This document shows positions 37,033-46,908 of a stretch of DNA of 64,000 bases, in pieces (position 1 is the stretch's first letter; each line of letters starts with the position of its first letter). This stretch comes from UBA10649 sp963755335 (GTDB taxonomy: Bacteria > Actinomycetota > Actinomycetes > S36-B12): contig CAVWJW010000004.1 of NCBI GenBank assembly GCA_963755335.1, positions 1 to 64,000 on the forward strand. Direction: 5' to 3'. The translations under genes were made by a program, and so were the position numbers. A model generated the notes under the pieces. The model was not told where the DNA came from and ran no database searches. It saw only the letters and a program-made list of their open reading frames with translations.

Positions 37033-38971
37033 TCCGGGCACAGCGGAGTCGATCGCATCGGCACCTTGACCAGCTTCACGCGGTCGTCGGCTCGATCCTG
37101 GGCATACAGCTTCAGCAGATCGCCGGAGACGCCGCGGAACCACAGCACTGCGACGCGCAGCTTGGCATCGAGGTTCAGTGCGAGGCTGACGTACTGCGTG
37201 GTCTTGTCGTTATAGGGGAACTGGGGGAGGTTGCGATAGAACTTGTTCTCGTTCTTCGACATGACCCCGCTGAGCGAGGACACCCACAGGTTCGGCAGCG
37301 TGCCGGCGCCGTCCCACAGCAGCGTCGTGTACTCCGGGTACGGGACGGCGGCATCGCGACCACGGATGATCGCCTCGCCCACGAGCGGGTTGCCGATGCC
37401 CTGCGTGCGATCCATGCCGGCCTGGACACCCGGAGCGGCAGCAAAGCCGAGGTCCAGCTGGGTCACGACGCCGACGTAGCCGAACATCGACACGATGATC
37501 ACGCCGCCCAGGGCGACGCCGAGGATGGCGTTGACGCGCGGGACGCCCTGCACCGCTCGCACGAGCGCCACGGCCAGCACGGCAGCCAGGACCGTGGCGA
37601 CGGCCAGCAGCATGGCGTTCAGCGGCTTGAGCACGTAGTAGGACTGCAGCCGGCTGACGTGCAGCGGAGTCCGCTCCGGTGACGAAGATCAGCGCCACGA
37701 TGGCCGCGCCGGCGACCGGACCCACGACGGCGACGGCGAGCGGCCAGTGCCGCTGGCGGATCAGCAGCGCCGCGAACAGACCGACGATGACCGGGGACAT
37801 CAGGGCCAGGCCGAGGTTGAACGGGCTCATCCCCGAGCCGACCGCCCCGAGGTCGGTGGTCAGGTCGGAGGCCGACGTGCCCGGCTCCACGCCCAGGATG
37901 GCGGCGGTCTGCGTCAGGGCCATGAAGGCGGCGAGCGCAGCGCTGGCCACCAGCCAGCCGATGCCCAGCCAGCGATTGTGCTTCAGCAGCGCGATCGCGA
38001 CGACGACGGCCGAGGGCACGATGCCCAGCGCGAGCGGCGTCCACAGCCCGATGACGGCAAGGCCGCCGAGCGGCACCAGGAACCAGCCCAGCATCCGGGC
38101 CGACCGCAGGCTGCGCGCGCTGAGGTAGGCGACGACCACGACGACGGTGACGGCCATCATGAAGTTGGTGAAGCCGCGGTTGTACAGGAACGCCGGGCTC
38201 CCCAGGAGGCCGAACACCGCGAAGGCCGCGACGGCCAGCGGACGGGCCCACCGCTCGCGGCCGCGTCCGCCGAACCGGGCGGCGATGTCGCCGGCCACCC
38301 AGGCGAGGGCGGCCAGGCAGAGGCCGAACGTCACGGCGCTCCACTGCACGAAGGGCATGAGCAGGCCGGGGCGGTCGAGCAGTCGTCGACGGCGCACGCA
38401 CCGCCAGCTCGGCCAGCGCCCACACCGTGGTGTGCAGGGACGGGTACCACTGGTTCCAGGCGATCGATCCGTCGACGGTGGGCCACGTCGTGCTGCCGAC
38501 CTCGTAGGTGTTCGCGAACGTCGTGAAGTGACCCTGGTTGTCCCAGCCGCTGAAGAACAGCCCGCTGACGACCTCGTACGAGTTGCGGCCCAGGTAGGCG
38601 GCCATGAGCCAGAGCGAGCTCGCGACGGCGAGAACGGCCGCGATCGCATCGCTGATCGTCGGGCGCGGGACGGGCACGGCGCGAAGTACAGGCACGGCCC
38701 GCAGCGCGAGCAGGCCGAGGACGAAGACCGTGAGAGCGAGTCGAGCCGACACGGAGGTCACGGGTGTCGAGCCGGCACGCGGGAAGACGACAGCAGCGCT
38801 GCCGAGCAGAACCACACCGGAGATGACTGCGCGCTCGGTCAGCGACTTCCCCCACGGCGGCAGTACGACGAGCAGCACGAGCACGGCGACGAAGCCGACG
38901 GGCGGCACCAGCCACAGCAGGAGGATCGACGCGGCGACGGCGATCGCGTTCGCGCCGACGACGGACCTCAT
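37020..38971 (-). CDS. Large polytopic membrane protein, GT-C/DUF6541-like (frame jumps)
   Basis: About 650 residues from ATG 38971, which overlaps the DUF4012 stop (ATGA). The N-terminal helices are AIAVAASILLLWLVPPVGF and FVAVLVLLVVLPPWG. A large loop holds FFSGWDNQGHFTTFANTYEV and WNQWYPSLHTTVWALAEL, reminiscent of actinobacterial DUF6541/GT-C proteins that have a conserved acidic and H-rich external loop. Many further helices follow. A soluble C-terminal region has LPNLWVSSLSGVMSKNENKFY. Jumps lie near 38385 and 37680. A role in glycan assembly on the outer membrane face is plausible; the exact family is uncertain. Confidence 0.62.
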
Positions 38972-40905
38972 GCGGTCTTCTGGAACTGCATCAGGACGTT
39001 GACGGGCGCACTCTGCACGGCGCTGACCGTAGCCGTTGAGCCCTGCACCTTCATGCCCGGCGCGGCGATCGGCTCCCATCCGTCCGGCGCGGTGACCTGC
39101 ACGGTGATGGTCGACGGGACGAACAGCGACTGAGGCTCGGCCTGCAGCGTGTACGACAGGATCCCGTCGGCGGACGTGGTGAACGTGCCGGCCGGCAGGT
39201 TGTAGGTGACCGTCACCGAGTTCTGGCCGCCCGGCTTCGTCCAGCCGACGATCCGGATCAGCCGGTGCCCGAATCCATCATCCGCCCAGCCGCCCCCCAG
39301 CTGCGGATGGTTCTTGAACGGCCGCACGGCGAAGTCGAAGGGGTAGACGGCGTCGAAGTCCGTCGCCTGGTCGGGCACGTACATGATGTACGCCGCCTTG
39401 AGCCATGACGTCTCGTAGCCGATGCGCTCCGGGGGACCCTCGGGCCGATCGGCGGGCGTGGCATTGGTGACCGTCATCTGCTGGGTCACCTGCGCCGAGC
39501 CGTCCTCGCTGATGTTCGCGGTGACCAGGACGTTGCGCTGCTGGAAGACGTCGACCTTGCTCTGGTTGCCGTTCTGCGTGTACACCGCCGACCAGTCACC
39601 CGTGCCCGGGTCGTTCACCTCGCCCGCGGTCTTGCTGTCGATGGCCAGCGTCTCGAGCTTGGGGTTCCTCAGCCAGAACTGGAGGTGCCGCCCGGGAGCG
39701 GTGCTCACCATCGCCTGCGCCGCCTTGACGAGGTCGTCGCCGCCGAGGAGTCGCTGCAGGAGGTCGTCGAGCAGCTGCTGGTTCGCCTGCTGTCGCTCGG
39801 TCGCGTCCGCCTGGCCGAACGTCTGGTACGCGTCGACGAGGAGGATCTGGACCAGCCGCTTGCCGTCCACCGACCCGTAGGCCGCTGACTCCATCGGCCC
39901 GGTCGCATCGAGCACCGCGGCGACCGCGGTGAGGTCGATCGTGATGACGCCGTCGACGGGCGGGTACTCGCCGCCCACCCAGGCGCCGGCCATCTCCTGC
40001 GCGGAGAACAGCAGGTTCGGATGCGTGTTCGTCACGACGAACGGGTCGTTGCGCGGGTTGCCAGCGAAGAACGGGTTCGCTCCCGGACCCCACCACGACA
40101 CCTTGGCATTCAGCGGCGGGAACAGCTGCGTGCTGGTCTGCCCCTTGATCGGGATGGAGATGCGGCCGTCGTCGAACTCCACGAGGACGAGGCTGAGCGG
40201 TGCTCCGCCGGCCGCGCGCATCTCCGCCTGGTTGCCGATCGCCACGAGGTAGCGGCGCACGCCATTGGCGCCGAGCGCGTCGGGCAGGACGGGTGCGATG
40301 GTGCCCAGCGCATTGACGGCCTGCTGGACCGGCTTCATCTCCTTGAGCGCCTTGTTCCGCACCTTGTCGAGCAGCGCCGCCGTGCGGACGTCCGCCCGGA
40401 TCGACTCGAGCTGGTGCGCGCCGGTGTCGAGCTGGGCGCTGACGTCGGCGACGCGGCCGGGCAGGTCGTTCAGCCGGGCCAGGTCGATGGCACCGTCACT
40501 GAAGATCTTCGGTCCGCCGCCCTTGCCGGACAGGTCGCCGTAGAGCGACAGCAGGCCGCCAGTGCTGTTGGCGATCTCGCCTGCGGCCGACGAGGCCAGC
40601 CGCCAGTTGGTGACCGCCACGGCGAACCCGGGGATCCGGCCGACGAGGTCCATCTGGGTCGTGCCGACGGATCGGGCGAGCTGCACCGTGGCCGCCTGGG
40701 CCTTCTCGAACTCGGCCTGGGCCTCGGCGTAGCCGCCGGTCTTCACGCCGTCGGCGGCCGCCGACAGGTGGCTCTGCAGGCCGTAGCCGCCATAGGCGAG
40801 TGAGGCGACCGAGTAGATCAGGCCCGCCTGGAGCCACAGCAGGAAGCCGCCGACCACCGCAATGAGGAGGCCGCCGAGCACATACTGCCGGCGGCTCAAC
40901 GTCAC
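38968..40905 (-). CDS. DUF4012 cell-envelope protein
   Basis: An intact protein of 645 residues from GTG 40905. One N-terminal membrane anchor (VLGGLLIAVVGGFLLWLQAGLIY) is followed by a helical region and then the extracellular DUF4012 domain, with RRYLVAIGNQAEMRAAGGAPL, WWGPGANPFFAGNPRNDPF and VDGVITIDLTAVAAVLDATGP. The last 200 residues are beta-rich. DUF4012 proteins are found beside exopolysaccharide genes in many actinobacteria; fold similarity to LytR-type phosphotransferases has been suggested for some relatives, but the reaction is not established. Overlaps the next gene by ATGA, so it is co-translated with the membrane protein downstream. Confidence 0.85.
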   Translation of the reverse strand: MTLSRRQYVLGGLLIAVVGGFLLWLQAGLIYSVASLAYGGYGLQSHLSAAADGVKTGGYAEAQAEFEKAQAATVQLARSVGTTQMDLVGRIPGFAVAVTNWRLASSAAGEIANSTGGLLSLYGDLSGKGGGPKIFSDGAIDLARLNDLPGRVADVSAQLDTGAHQLESIRADVRTAALLDKVRNKALKEMKPVQQAVNALGTIAPVLPDALGANGVRRYLVAIGNQAEMRAAGGAPLSLVLVEFDDGRISIPIKGQTSTQLFPPLNAKVSWWGPGANPFFAGNPRNDPFVVTNTHPNLLFSAQEMAGAWVGGEYPPVDGVITIDLTAVAAVLDATGPMESAAYGSVDGKRLVQILLVDAYQTFGQADATERQQANQQLLDDLLQRLLGGDDLVKAAQAMVSTAPGRHLQFWLRNPKLETLAIDSKTAGEVNDPGTGDWSAVYTQNGNQSKVDVFQQRNVLVTANISEDGSAQVTQQMTVTNATPADRPEGPPERIGYETSWLKAAYIMYVPDQATDFDAVYPFDFAVRPFKNHPQLGGGWADDGFGHRLIRIVGWTKPGGQNSVTVTYNLPAGTFTTSADGILSYTLQAEPQSLFVPSTITVQVTAPDGWEPIAAPGMKVQGSTATVSAVQSAPVNVLMQFQKTA

Positions 40906-40975
40906 TCAGGAGTATAGATAGGGGTTTTGGACCTTCCGGCCACGCGCAACGGCGCGCTCCGAAGCGAAAATCCCC

Positions 40976-42505
40976 CTAGTAGGCGCCGTCTCCGACGAGC
41001 ACGGCCTTGACCGTCTTGGCGACGATGACGAGGTCGAGGGCAGGGGACCAGTTCTCGACGTAGTCGAGGTCCAGGCGCATGCGCTCGTCCCAGTCCACGG
41101 TCTTGCGCCCGGAGACCTGCCACAGGCCCGTGAGGCCCGGCTTGGTCAGGTGGCGACGATGGTCGGCGTCGCCCAGCAGCGGCATCTCGTCGACGAGGAC
41201 GGGCCGCGGGCCGACCAGCGACATCGTGCCGGCGATGACGGCGACGACCTGCGGCATCTCGTCGATCGACCAGCGTCGGATGAAGCGGCCGACGGGGGTG
41301 ATGCGCGGGTCGTGCCGGTACCGGTCGCTGATGTCGCCGTCGGGTGCACCGATGACCTCGTCGCGCTTCTTGTCCGAGCCGACGTACATCGATCGGATCT
41401 TCGCGACCTTGATGATCTGGCCGCCGCGGCCGACGCGCTCCTGGAAGTAGAAGGCCGGTCCCCGGCTGCTCACCTTGGTCGCGATGACGGCGACGATCAT
41501 GAACGGGAGGAAGACGAGGAACAGCAGGCCGCCGAAGACGATGTCGAGCGTGCGCTTGATGGCCCGCTTCGGTCCGGTCAGGTGCGGCTCGTCGAGGTGC
41601 AGCAGCGGCAGGTCGGCGGCCATGCGCATCGTCACGCGCGGACCGGCGATGTCGCCCACGTTCGGGGCCACCAGCAGGTCGACGCGCGGGCCTTCCAGTC
41701 GCCAGGACAGCCGCTGCACGACGGCCTGTCCGACAGCCGGAGAGCCAGCCACCGCAACGGTATCCGCGTCCGCGAGGGAGATCCGGGTCATCACCTCGTC
41801 GAGCCACTGGTCGAGGCCGGCATCGTCCACGTCGACGGGCGGCTCGAAGATCTCGTCGACCACGGTGAAGCCGGCGACCGGGTCGCGGTCGAGCAGGTCG
41901 ACGATCTCGGTGCGGGCCGGCTCGGCTCCGATCACGACCGTGCGGTGCAGGTAGTTGCCGTAGCGCCGCTCGTGACGCAGCCACGAGCGCAGGCCCCAGC
42001 GCACGACCAGCAGCAGCGCGATGCCGACCGCGAACGTGATGAGCACGAAGCCGCGCGACAGGTCCAGCTTGAAGGCGAACACGAAGATCGCCACGGCTCC
42101 GAACACCGTCGCGGTCGCGGCGACGACGCGCTTGAACTCCTCGGATCCGACGCCCAGGATGCGCGTGTCGTACGCGCCGCGCAGGACCAGCACGATCATC
42201 CAGGCGACGATGACGACGAAGACGAGTGAGAGGTACGAGAGGTTGTTGATCTCGACCGAGTAGGGGATCGCCCAGCGCAGCACGAAGCCGGTGATGCCGG
42301 CGACCGTCACGGCCAGCAGGTCGAGCAGGATCGCCCGGGTGGCGTAGACCCGAAGGGGGTCGCGACGCAGGTGCGGGCGGTCGCGGTGCGAATGGGCCTC
42401 GGCCCAGCCGATCCGGGCCGGCGTGCGCAGGGGGATCGTGTGGTGCTCATCCATGGGTCGGCCGCTGGGGCCGTCCGGCGATGACTCGCGCTCCTCGAGC
42501 GACAC
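40976..42505 (-). CDS. Polyprenyl-phosphate sugar-1-phosphate transferase (initiating transferase)
   Basis: An intact protein of 509 residues. It starts the glycan by moving a sugar-1-phosphate to undecaprenyl phosphate. Four N-terminal helices (residues 55-170) and a CoA-binding-like domain (HRTVVIGAEPARTEIVDLL) precede the catalytic bac_transf domain (about 313-509). That domain has KRTLDIVFGGLLFLVFLPFM, FYFQERVGRGGQIIKVAKIRSM, RITPVGRFIRRWSIDEMPQ, MSLVGPRPVLVDEM and KPGLTGLWQVSGRK. This is the WbaP/CpsE/ExoY architecture; the sugar (glucose, galactose or another) cannot be told from sequence alone. The start is GTG 42505 behind a perfect AGGAGG. It is the only initiating transferase in the window. 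Confidence 0.92.
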   Translation of the reverse strand: MSLEERESSPDGPSGRPMDEHHTIPLRTPARIGWAEAHSHRDRPHLRRDPLRVYATRAILLDLLAVTVAGITGFVLRWAIPYSVEINNLSYLSLVFVVIVAWMIVLVLRGAYDTRILGVGSEEFKRVVAATATVFGAVAIFVFAFKLDLSRGFVLITFAVGIALLLVVRWGLRSWLRHERRYGNYLHRTVVIGAEPARTEIVDLLDRDPVAGFTVVDEIFEPPVDVDDAGLDQWLDEVMTRISLADADTVAVAGSPAVGQAVVQRLSWRLEGPRVDLLVAPNVGDIAGPRVTMRMAADLPLLHLDEPHLTGPKRAIKRTLDIVFGGLLFLVFLPFMIVAVIATKVSSRGPAFYFQERVGRGGQIIKVAKIRSMYVGSDKKRDEVIGAPDGDISDRYRHDPRITPVGRFIRRWSIDEMPQVVAVIAGTMSLVGPRPVLVDEMPLLGDADHRRHLTKPGLTGLWQVSGRKTVDWDERMRLDLDYVENWSPALDLVIVAKTVKAVLVGDGAY

Positions 42506-42511
42506 CCGTCA

Positions 42512-42517
42512 CCTCCT
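42512..42517 (-). promoter_or_regulatory. Ribosome binding site deciding the GTG start of the initiating transferase
   Basis: AGGAGG on the minus strand with a six-base spacer to GTG 42505. It fixes the start 18 codons before the next candidate, an ATG at 42454. Confidence 0.8.
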
Positions 42518-42652
42518 GGAGAGCTCCTGCGGACCTGCCCAAGGTAGCAGCGCCGACCGGAAACCCCCGATTTCCTGTGGCGACTTTGTGCGATCGTTAC
42601 CCGCCTCTTGGCCGGGCCTGATCACCGCGTGGGCGCGGCGTCCGGGGCCCCG

Positions 42653-43951
42653 TCACTGGGTATAGACGCGCACCGGGACGTCGGTGAGGGTGATCTGGGT
42701 GCCGGCGGCGGTCTCCTGGCAGTTGGCCAGCGGATCGCACACCAGCGCGGTGCCCTCGGGGGTCGTGTAGGGCGCGGTGCCCGACTCGGCCCAGGCGACG
42801 ACCCACTTCGAGCCGTCCTTGGAGAAGTTGCACGTCACGGCCGCGCCGCTGGTCGTGCAGCCGTCGAAGTTGGCGCCGAACACCCAGTTCTGCAGCGCGA
42901 AGAAGCCCTGCTCGCCGTCGGAGCCCGGGTACGCCTGGATGCCGAGGAGGTCGTAGGGCTTCTGCGTCCAGATGTACCAGTACGAGCGGGCCACGTCGTA
43001 GCGCAGGTCGTCGATGTAGGTGCGCACGATCCAGCCGGCGGCCTTCGCCCCGGTGATCTCCACCTTGGGCTTGGTCGGGCCGGGGCCGGCGAGGCCGTAG
43101 TTCAGTTCGGTGTCCCACAGCGGGAGGTCGGCCGGGGCGCCGGCCTTCTTGAGCTCGTCCCGGACGGCGGCGATGACCGCGCCGCGACCGGCCGGATCAC
43201 CGTCGGCGGCCGGGTACGTGTGGATGGCGACGACGTCGATGGGCCAGCCCTTGGCCTTGAGTGCATCAAGGTAGGCCGGGAAGAACTTGTTGAACGAGGC
43301 CGTCAGGCGCGTCGACGGCGAGGCGGAGACGACGAGCGCGTTCGGATCGATCTTCTTGATGATGTCGTAGGCGCGCTTGGTGAGGTCGGCCATCTGCTCG
43401 GGGGTGCCGTTCCAGAAGTTCTTGAGGTTGGCCTCGTTCCAGATCTGGTACGACGTGATGCGGCCCTTGTACCGGGTGGCGACCTCGGTGACCCAGGCGT
43501 CCCACGCCTTGAGGTCCTTCGGCGGGCTGGCGGCACCGGGCTGCGGGTAGTCGTCCTTGCCCACCGTCGTGGCGTTCCACTCCGGCGTGGTGCCCAGCAC
43601 CATGAGGACGTCCTTCATCCCCTTGGCCTGCGCGTTCTCGAGGACGCCCTCGAGGTTGTCCCACTTGTACACGCCCGGCTGGGTCTCGATCTGCGACCAC
43701 GCGGTGCCGTTGTCCCACAGGCGCAGCGCGCCGAAGGGTGCCGACGGCCAGGCGCCCGCCTCGGCGCCCTCGACGTGCATGCCGACCAGGTCAGGCTGGA
43801 CACCCGTCGCCGAGCCGCCCGAGGGCGCCGAGCTGGCGCTCGAGGTCGCGGTCGGTGCGTCGGAACTCCCCGAGGAGCACGCGGTCATGACGAGCGAGGC
43901 AGCCACGGTCGCCATGAGGGCGATCGTCAGCTTGGGGCGATTCCAAACCAT
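42653..43951 (-). CDS. GH39-like glycoside hydrolase lipoprotein
   Basis: An intact protein of 432 residues from ATG 43951. The lipoprotein signal has a basic start, ALMATVAASLVMTAC and lipid-attachment Cys25, then a Ser/Thr/Ala-rich linker. The catalytic barrel runs from about residue 55. The putative acid/base is Glu173 in YQIWNEANL and the nucleophile is Glu282 in LPLWDTELNYGL. Other barrel strands are ALRLWDNGTAWSQIE, VLMVLGTTPEWNA and IDVVAIHTYPA. This fits clan GH-A, nearest to GH39 or GH5-like proteins. It would act outside the cell, anchored to the membrane. Its start overlaps by 25 bases the end of a paralogous secreted hydrolase at 43927. The substrate is probably a glycan, perhaps the locus product. 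Confidence 0.8.
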   Translation of the reverse strand: MVWNRPKLTIALMATVAASLVMTACSSGSSDAPTATSSASSAPSGGSATGVQPDLVGMHVEGAEAGAWPSAPFGALRLWDNGTAWSQIETQPGVYKWDNLEGVLENAQAKGMKDVLMVLGTTPEWNATTVGKDDYPQPGAASPPKDLKAWDAWVTEVATRYKGRITSYQIWNEANLKNFWNGTPEQMADLTKRAYDIIKKIDPNALVVSASPSTRLTASFNKFFPAYLDALKAKGWPIDVVAIHTYPAADGDPAGRGAVIAAVRDELKKAGAPADLPLWDTELNYGLAGPGPTKPKVEITGAKAAGWIVRTYIDDLRYDVARSYWYIWTQKPYDLLGIQAYPGSDGEQGFFALQNWVFGANFDGCTTSGAAVTCNFSKDGSKWVVAWAESGTAPYTTPEGTALVCDPLANCQETAAGTQITLTDVPVRVYTQ

Positions 43952-45163
43952 TGCGGCATGTTTCCAATCGTGACGGTGGAGCCGGGCACTGCCGGCTGGC
44001 ACTGGTTCAGTGCGTCACACGTCCAGTTGGCTGCCGCCGGCACCACGAAGGTACCTGAGCCCTTCGACGCCCAGGCAACCACCTTCGGGTTGACGTTGTC
44101 GCCCATCTGGCAGGTATTCACCTTGGCCGTGGTGCAGGAGTAGACCGAACCGTTGATCCACTGGTTGACCGTGTTGTACCCCAGCGCACCGATCGTGCCG
44201 TCGAACATCTGGATGCCGACCAGGCTCGCCTGCGGGAACCAGTAGTACCAGTAGGCGCGTTCCACGCCGAGTCGGATGTCGTCGAGGTAGGTCTGCGCCA
44301 CCCAGGCGGCCGCGGGCGGTCCCTCGATGTTCTTGTCGGGGTAGCTGCTGCCCGGACCCTTGATGCCGTAGTTGATCTCGGTGTCCCACAGCTTCTTGGC
44401 CGACGGCACCTTGGCCGTCTTCATGTCGGCCTTGACCTGCTTGATGTAGTCCGCCCGGTTGGCCGGCGTGCCCGTGCTGGCCGGGTACAGGTGCACCGAG
44501 ACCACGTCGATCGGCCACTTCAGGGCCTTGAGCTCCTTCATGTACGCCGGGAAGAACTTCTTGTAGGCGCTCTGCAGGCGCACCGTGCTGCTGGCCGCCA
44601 CGACCAAGGCGGTCGGGTCGTACTTCTTGATGATCTTCTTCGCCTCATTGGTCAGTTGCGCCATCTGCTTGGGCGTGCCCTGCCAGAAGGTCGTGAGGTT
44701 GGCCTCGTTCCAGATCTGGTACGACTCGATCGAGTTGCCGTACCGCTTGACGACCGCGGTCACCCAGTTCTTCCAGTCCGTCATGCTCTTCGGCATCGAC
44801 GCAGCCCCGGCGTTGGGGTACGTGCCCTGCTTGGTGTTGCTGGCTGCCCACTTCGGGGTCGAGCCGAGCACGTACAGGATCTTCAGGTTCTGCGCGTTGG
44901 CGTTGCCGATCGCGTGATCCAGGCCGTCCCAGTAGTACTTGTTCTTCTTCTGCTCGACCTGGCCCCATGCCACGCCCGAGTCCCACAGGCGAACCGAGCC
45001 CTCACTGACAGAGGTCACGACTCCGTTGGCGATCTTCGGGATGTGCATGCCGAAGTCCTCAGGCACCACCGGTCCGGGAGCCGCCTGCAGCAGGTGCCGC
45101 GAGCGCAGCACCGGTGACGGCGATCGACGCGGACAGGACAAGAGCTGCCAGGGCACGGCGCAT
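43927..45163 (-). CDS. GH39-like secreted glycoside hydrolase (one frame jump)
   Basis: About 412 residues and a clear paralogue of the next gene: SVRLWDSGVAWGQVEQKKN, ILYVLGSTPKWAASN, YQIWNEANLTTFWQG (acid/base Glu) and KLWDTEINYGIKGPG (nucleophile Glu) align with it throughout. The signal peptide RRALAALVLSASIAVTGAALA starts at ATG 45163 but lies in a different frame from the mature protein. The jump is near 45085, so a frame-only reading loses the signal. It has no lipobox, so it should be released, unlike its partner. The mature protein is richer in Lys than its partner. The two genes probably arose by tandem duplication and may work at different distances from the cell. Confidence 0.78.
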
Positions 45164-45259
45164 GAGCAAGCCTCTCGAGCGGGAAACGGACTTCGACGAC
45201 CCTAACCCACCTCGGGCGCTCCCGGCAAGTCCCTTGAGGGCGCCACAGCCATTTTTGGG

Positions 45260-45973
45260 TTAACGACGCCGCAGCACGTACAGGCTCTGGCCGTCGGTCT
45301 CGCGGCCGTACTCGAACCGGTCGACTGCCAGTCGCGCGGCGTTCACGTGGTCCTCGAAGTGCCAGCGTGCGAACCGGGTGCAGTGCAGGCGGCCCTTCCA
45401 CTCCAGGGGGCCGTAGCCCTCGGGGTTCTCCTCCCAGCCGGGCACGTCCTCCTCGACGAAGCAGGTGACGAACGCCCTGCCGGTGGGGGAGAGCGCCTCC
45501 TGGATGAGACGGAGGTACGCAGGGGTGTCCTCGTCGTTCATGTGCGAGAAGACGGAGTAGGCGTAGAACACGTCCACGGTGCCCGGCTCCGCCGCCAGGG
45601 TTCGCTCCGGCGTGCCGTCGGGGTTGTAGCGCTCGTTGCTCACGTCGACGCAGGTGAACCGGTAGCCCGGACCGGCCAGGTTCTCGGTGGCCCAGTCGAC
45701 GAGCTCGGGCTGGACGTCCACTCCGTGGTAGTCGGCGATCCGCCCGCCGTTGGACGCGTAGTGCTCGCGCACCCCGACGGCCAGCCGACCGGCGCCGCAG
45801 CCCCAGTCGAGCAGGTGCGAGTCCTTGTTCAGGCCGGCGTACTTCTCCAGTCGCTTCACGTCGCGCACGGCCGTCTTGATGAAGGCGGCGTCGTCCTTGA
45901 AGTGCTTGCCCCCCATGCGGTACTTGCTGGGCGGCAGGACGGACTTCTTGGCGCTCTTCTTGTTCCCGAACAT
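45260..45973 (-). CDS. SAM-dependent methyltransferase
   Basis: An intact protein of 237 residues from ATG 45973. Motif I is SHLLDWGCGAGRLAVGVREH at about residues 50-70. It is followed by YHGVDVQPELVDWATENL, VDVFYAYSVFSHMNDEDTP (motif II region) and LSPTGRAFVTCFVEEDV (motif III). The C-terminus has WKGRLHCTRFARWHFED. The basic N-terminus has no signal or membrane segment. Class I methyltransferases of this size act on many substrates; its position beside the GH pair and the sugar locus suggests a glycan or sugar-nucleotide substrate, but it could be unrelated. Ninety-six bases separate it from the hydrolase gene downstream. Confidence 0.82.
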   Translation of the reverse strand: MFGNKKSAKKSVLPPSKYRMGGKHFKDDAAFIKTAVRDVKRLEKYAGLNKDSHLLDWGCGAGRLAVGVREHYASNGGRIADYHGVDVQPELVDWATENLAGPGYRFTCVDVSNERYNPDGTPERTLAAEPGTVDVFYAYSVFSHMNDEDTPAYLRLIQEALSPTGRAFVTCFVEEDVPGWEENPEGYGPLEWKGRLHCTRFARWHFEDHVNAARLAVDRFEYGRETDGQSLYVLRRR

Positions 45974-46024
45974 GAGCCGCAGCCTACGGTCTGCCCCGAC
46001 TGGGCCTTCGACGGTCGGCTGCGG

Positions 46025-46908
46025 CTACTTCAGGAACTTGCTCGTCCGGCGGTCGGCGAGCGGCTTGCCGCCCGTCTGGCAGGTCGCGCAGTACTGCAGG
46101 GCGCTATCGGCGAACGACACCTCGCGCACGACGTCACCGCAGACCGGGCACTTCTCGCCAGCCTTGCCGTGCACCGCGAGGTTGGCCTTCTTCTCGGCCT
46201 TGAGCGTGCCGGTGCCGTGCCCCACGCTGTTCTCGATCGCGGTGGTGAGCGTCGAGCGCATGCGACGTGTAGAGGACGGCGATCTGCTCGTCGGTCAACG
46301 TGCTGCAGGGATGGAACGGCGACAGCCGGGCCGCGTGCAGGATCTCGTCGCTGTACGCGTTCCCGATCCCGGCGATGATCGACTGGTCGCGCAGGATGCC
46401 CTTGATCTGCGCCCGGCCGGCGCCCCGGAGGATCGCCGTGAATGCTTCCTCGGTGAGCGCGTCGCTCAGCGCGTCGGGGCCCAGCCGCGCGATGCCGGGC
46501 ACCTGGCCGGGATCGTCGACGACGTAGATCGCCAGCCGCTTCTGGGTGCCGGCCTCGGTGATGTCGATGCGGCCGATCGGCTCGCCGTCGTCGTTGACGA
46601 ACGACAGGCGGAGCGCCAGCGGCCCCTTGCCGGGCTTGACCGGCGTCGTCAGCACCTCGTCGCGCCACTGCACCCAGCCGGCACGGGACAGATGCCACAC
46701 CACGTCGGGCCCGTCCTCGGTCTTCAGGTCGAGGAACTTCCCCCGCCGGGTCACGCCGACGACGTGCTTGCCGAGCACGTCGGTGATCGACGGCGAGTAC
46801 GTCTTGAGGGCGCTCAGGCTGGCCAGGGACACGTCGGCGACGAGCGAGGCCCTGGGTCCGGTCGGTGAGGAACCGCGCGAGTGCCTCGACCTCCGGCAGC
46901 TCGGGCAC
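46025..46908 (-). CDS. Fpg/Nei-family DNA glycosylase (frame jumps)
   Basis: About 293 residues from GTG 46908. After Met removal the N-terminus is PELPEVEALARFL, which puts the catalytic proline and glutamate of the Fpg/Nei family at positions 1 and 2. The core has VVGVTRRGKFLDL, VVWHLSRAGWVQW, and the helix-two-turns-helix region QIKGILRDQSIIAGIGNAYSDEIL. The C-terminal zinc finger is CPVCGDVVREVSFADSALQ then YCATC. Jumps lie near 46855 (a GGG run) and 46262. It excises oxidised bases such as 8-oxoguanine and ring-opened purines and nicks the strand. It abuts the acetyl-CoA hydrolase stop (TAGGTG), so it is probably translated from the same mRNA. Confidence 0.88.

Noticed and set aside
40906..40975. 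Strong terminator before the DUF4012 gene
   Set aside because: The short G+C inverted repeat is imperfect and no U-tract follows on the minus strand, so readthrough is as likely.
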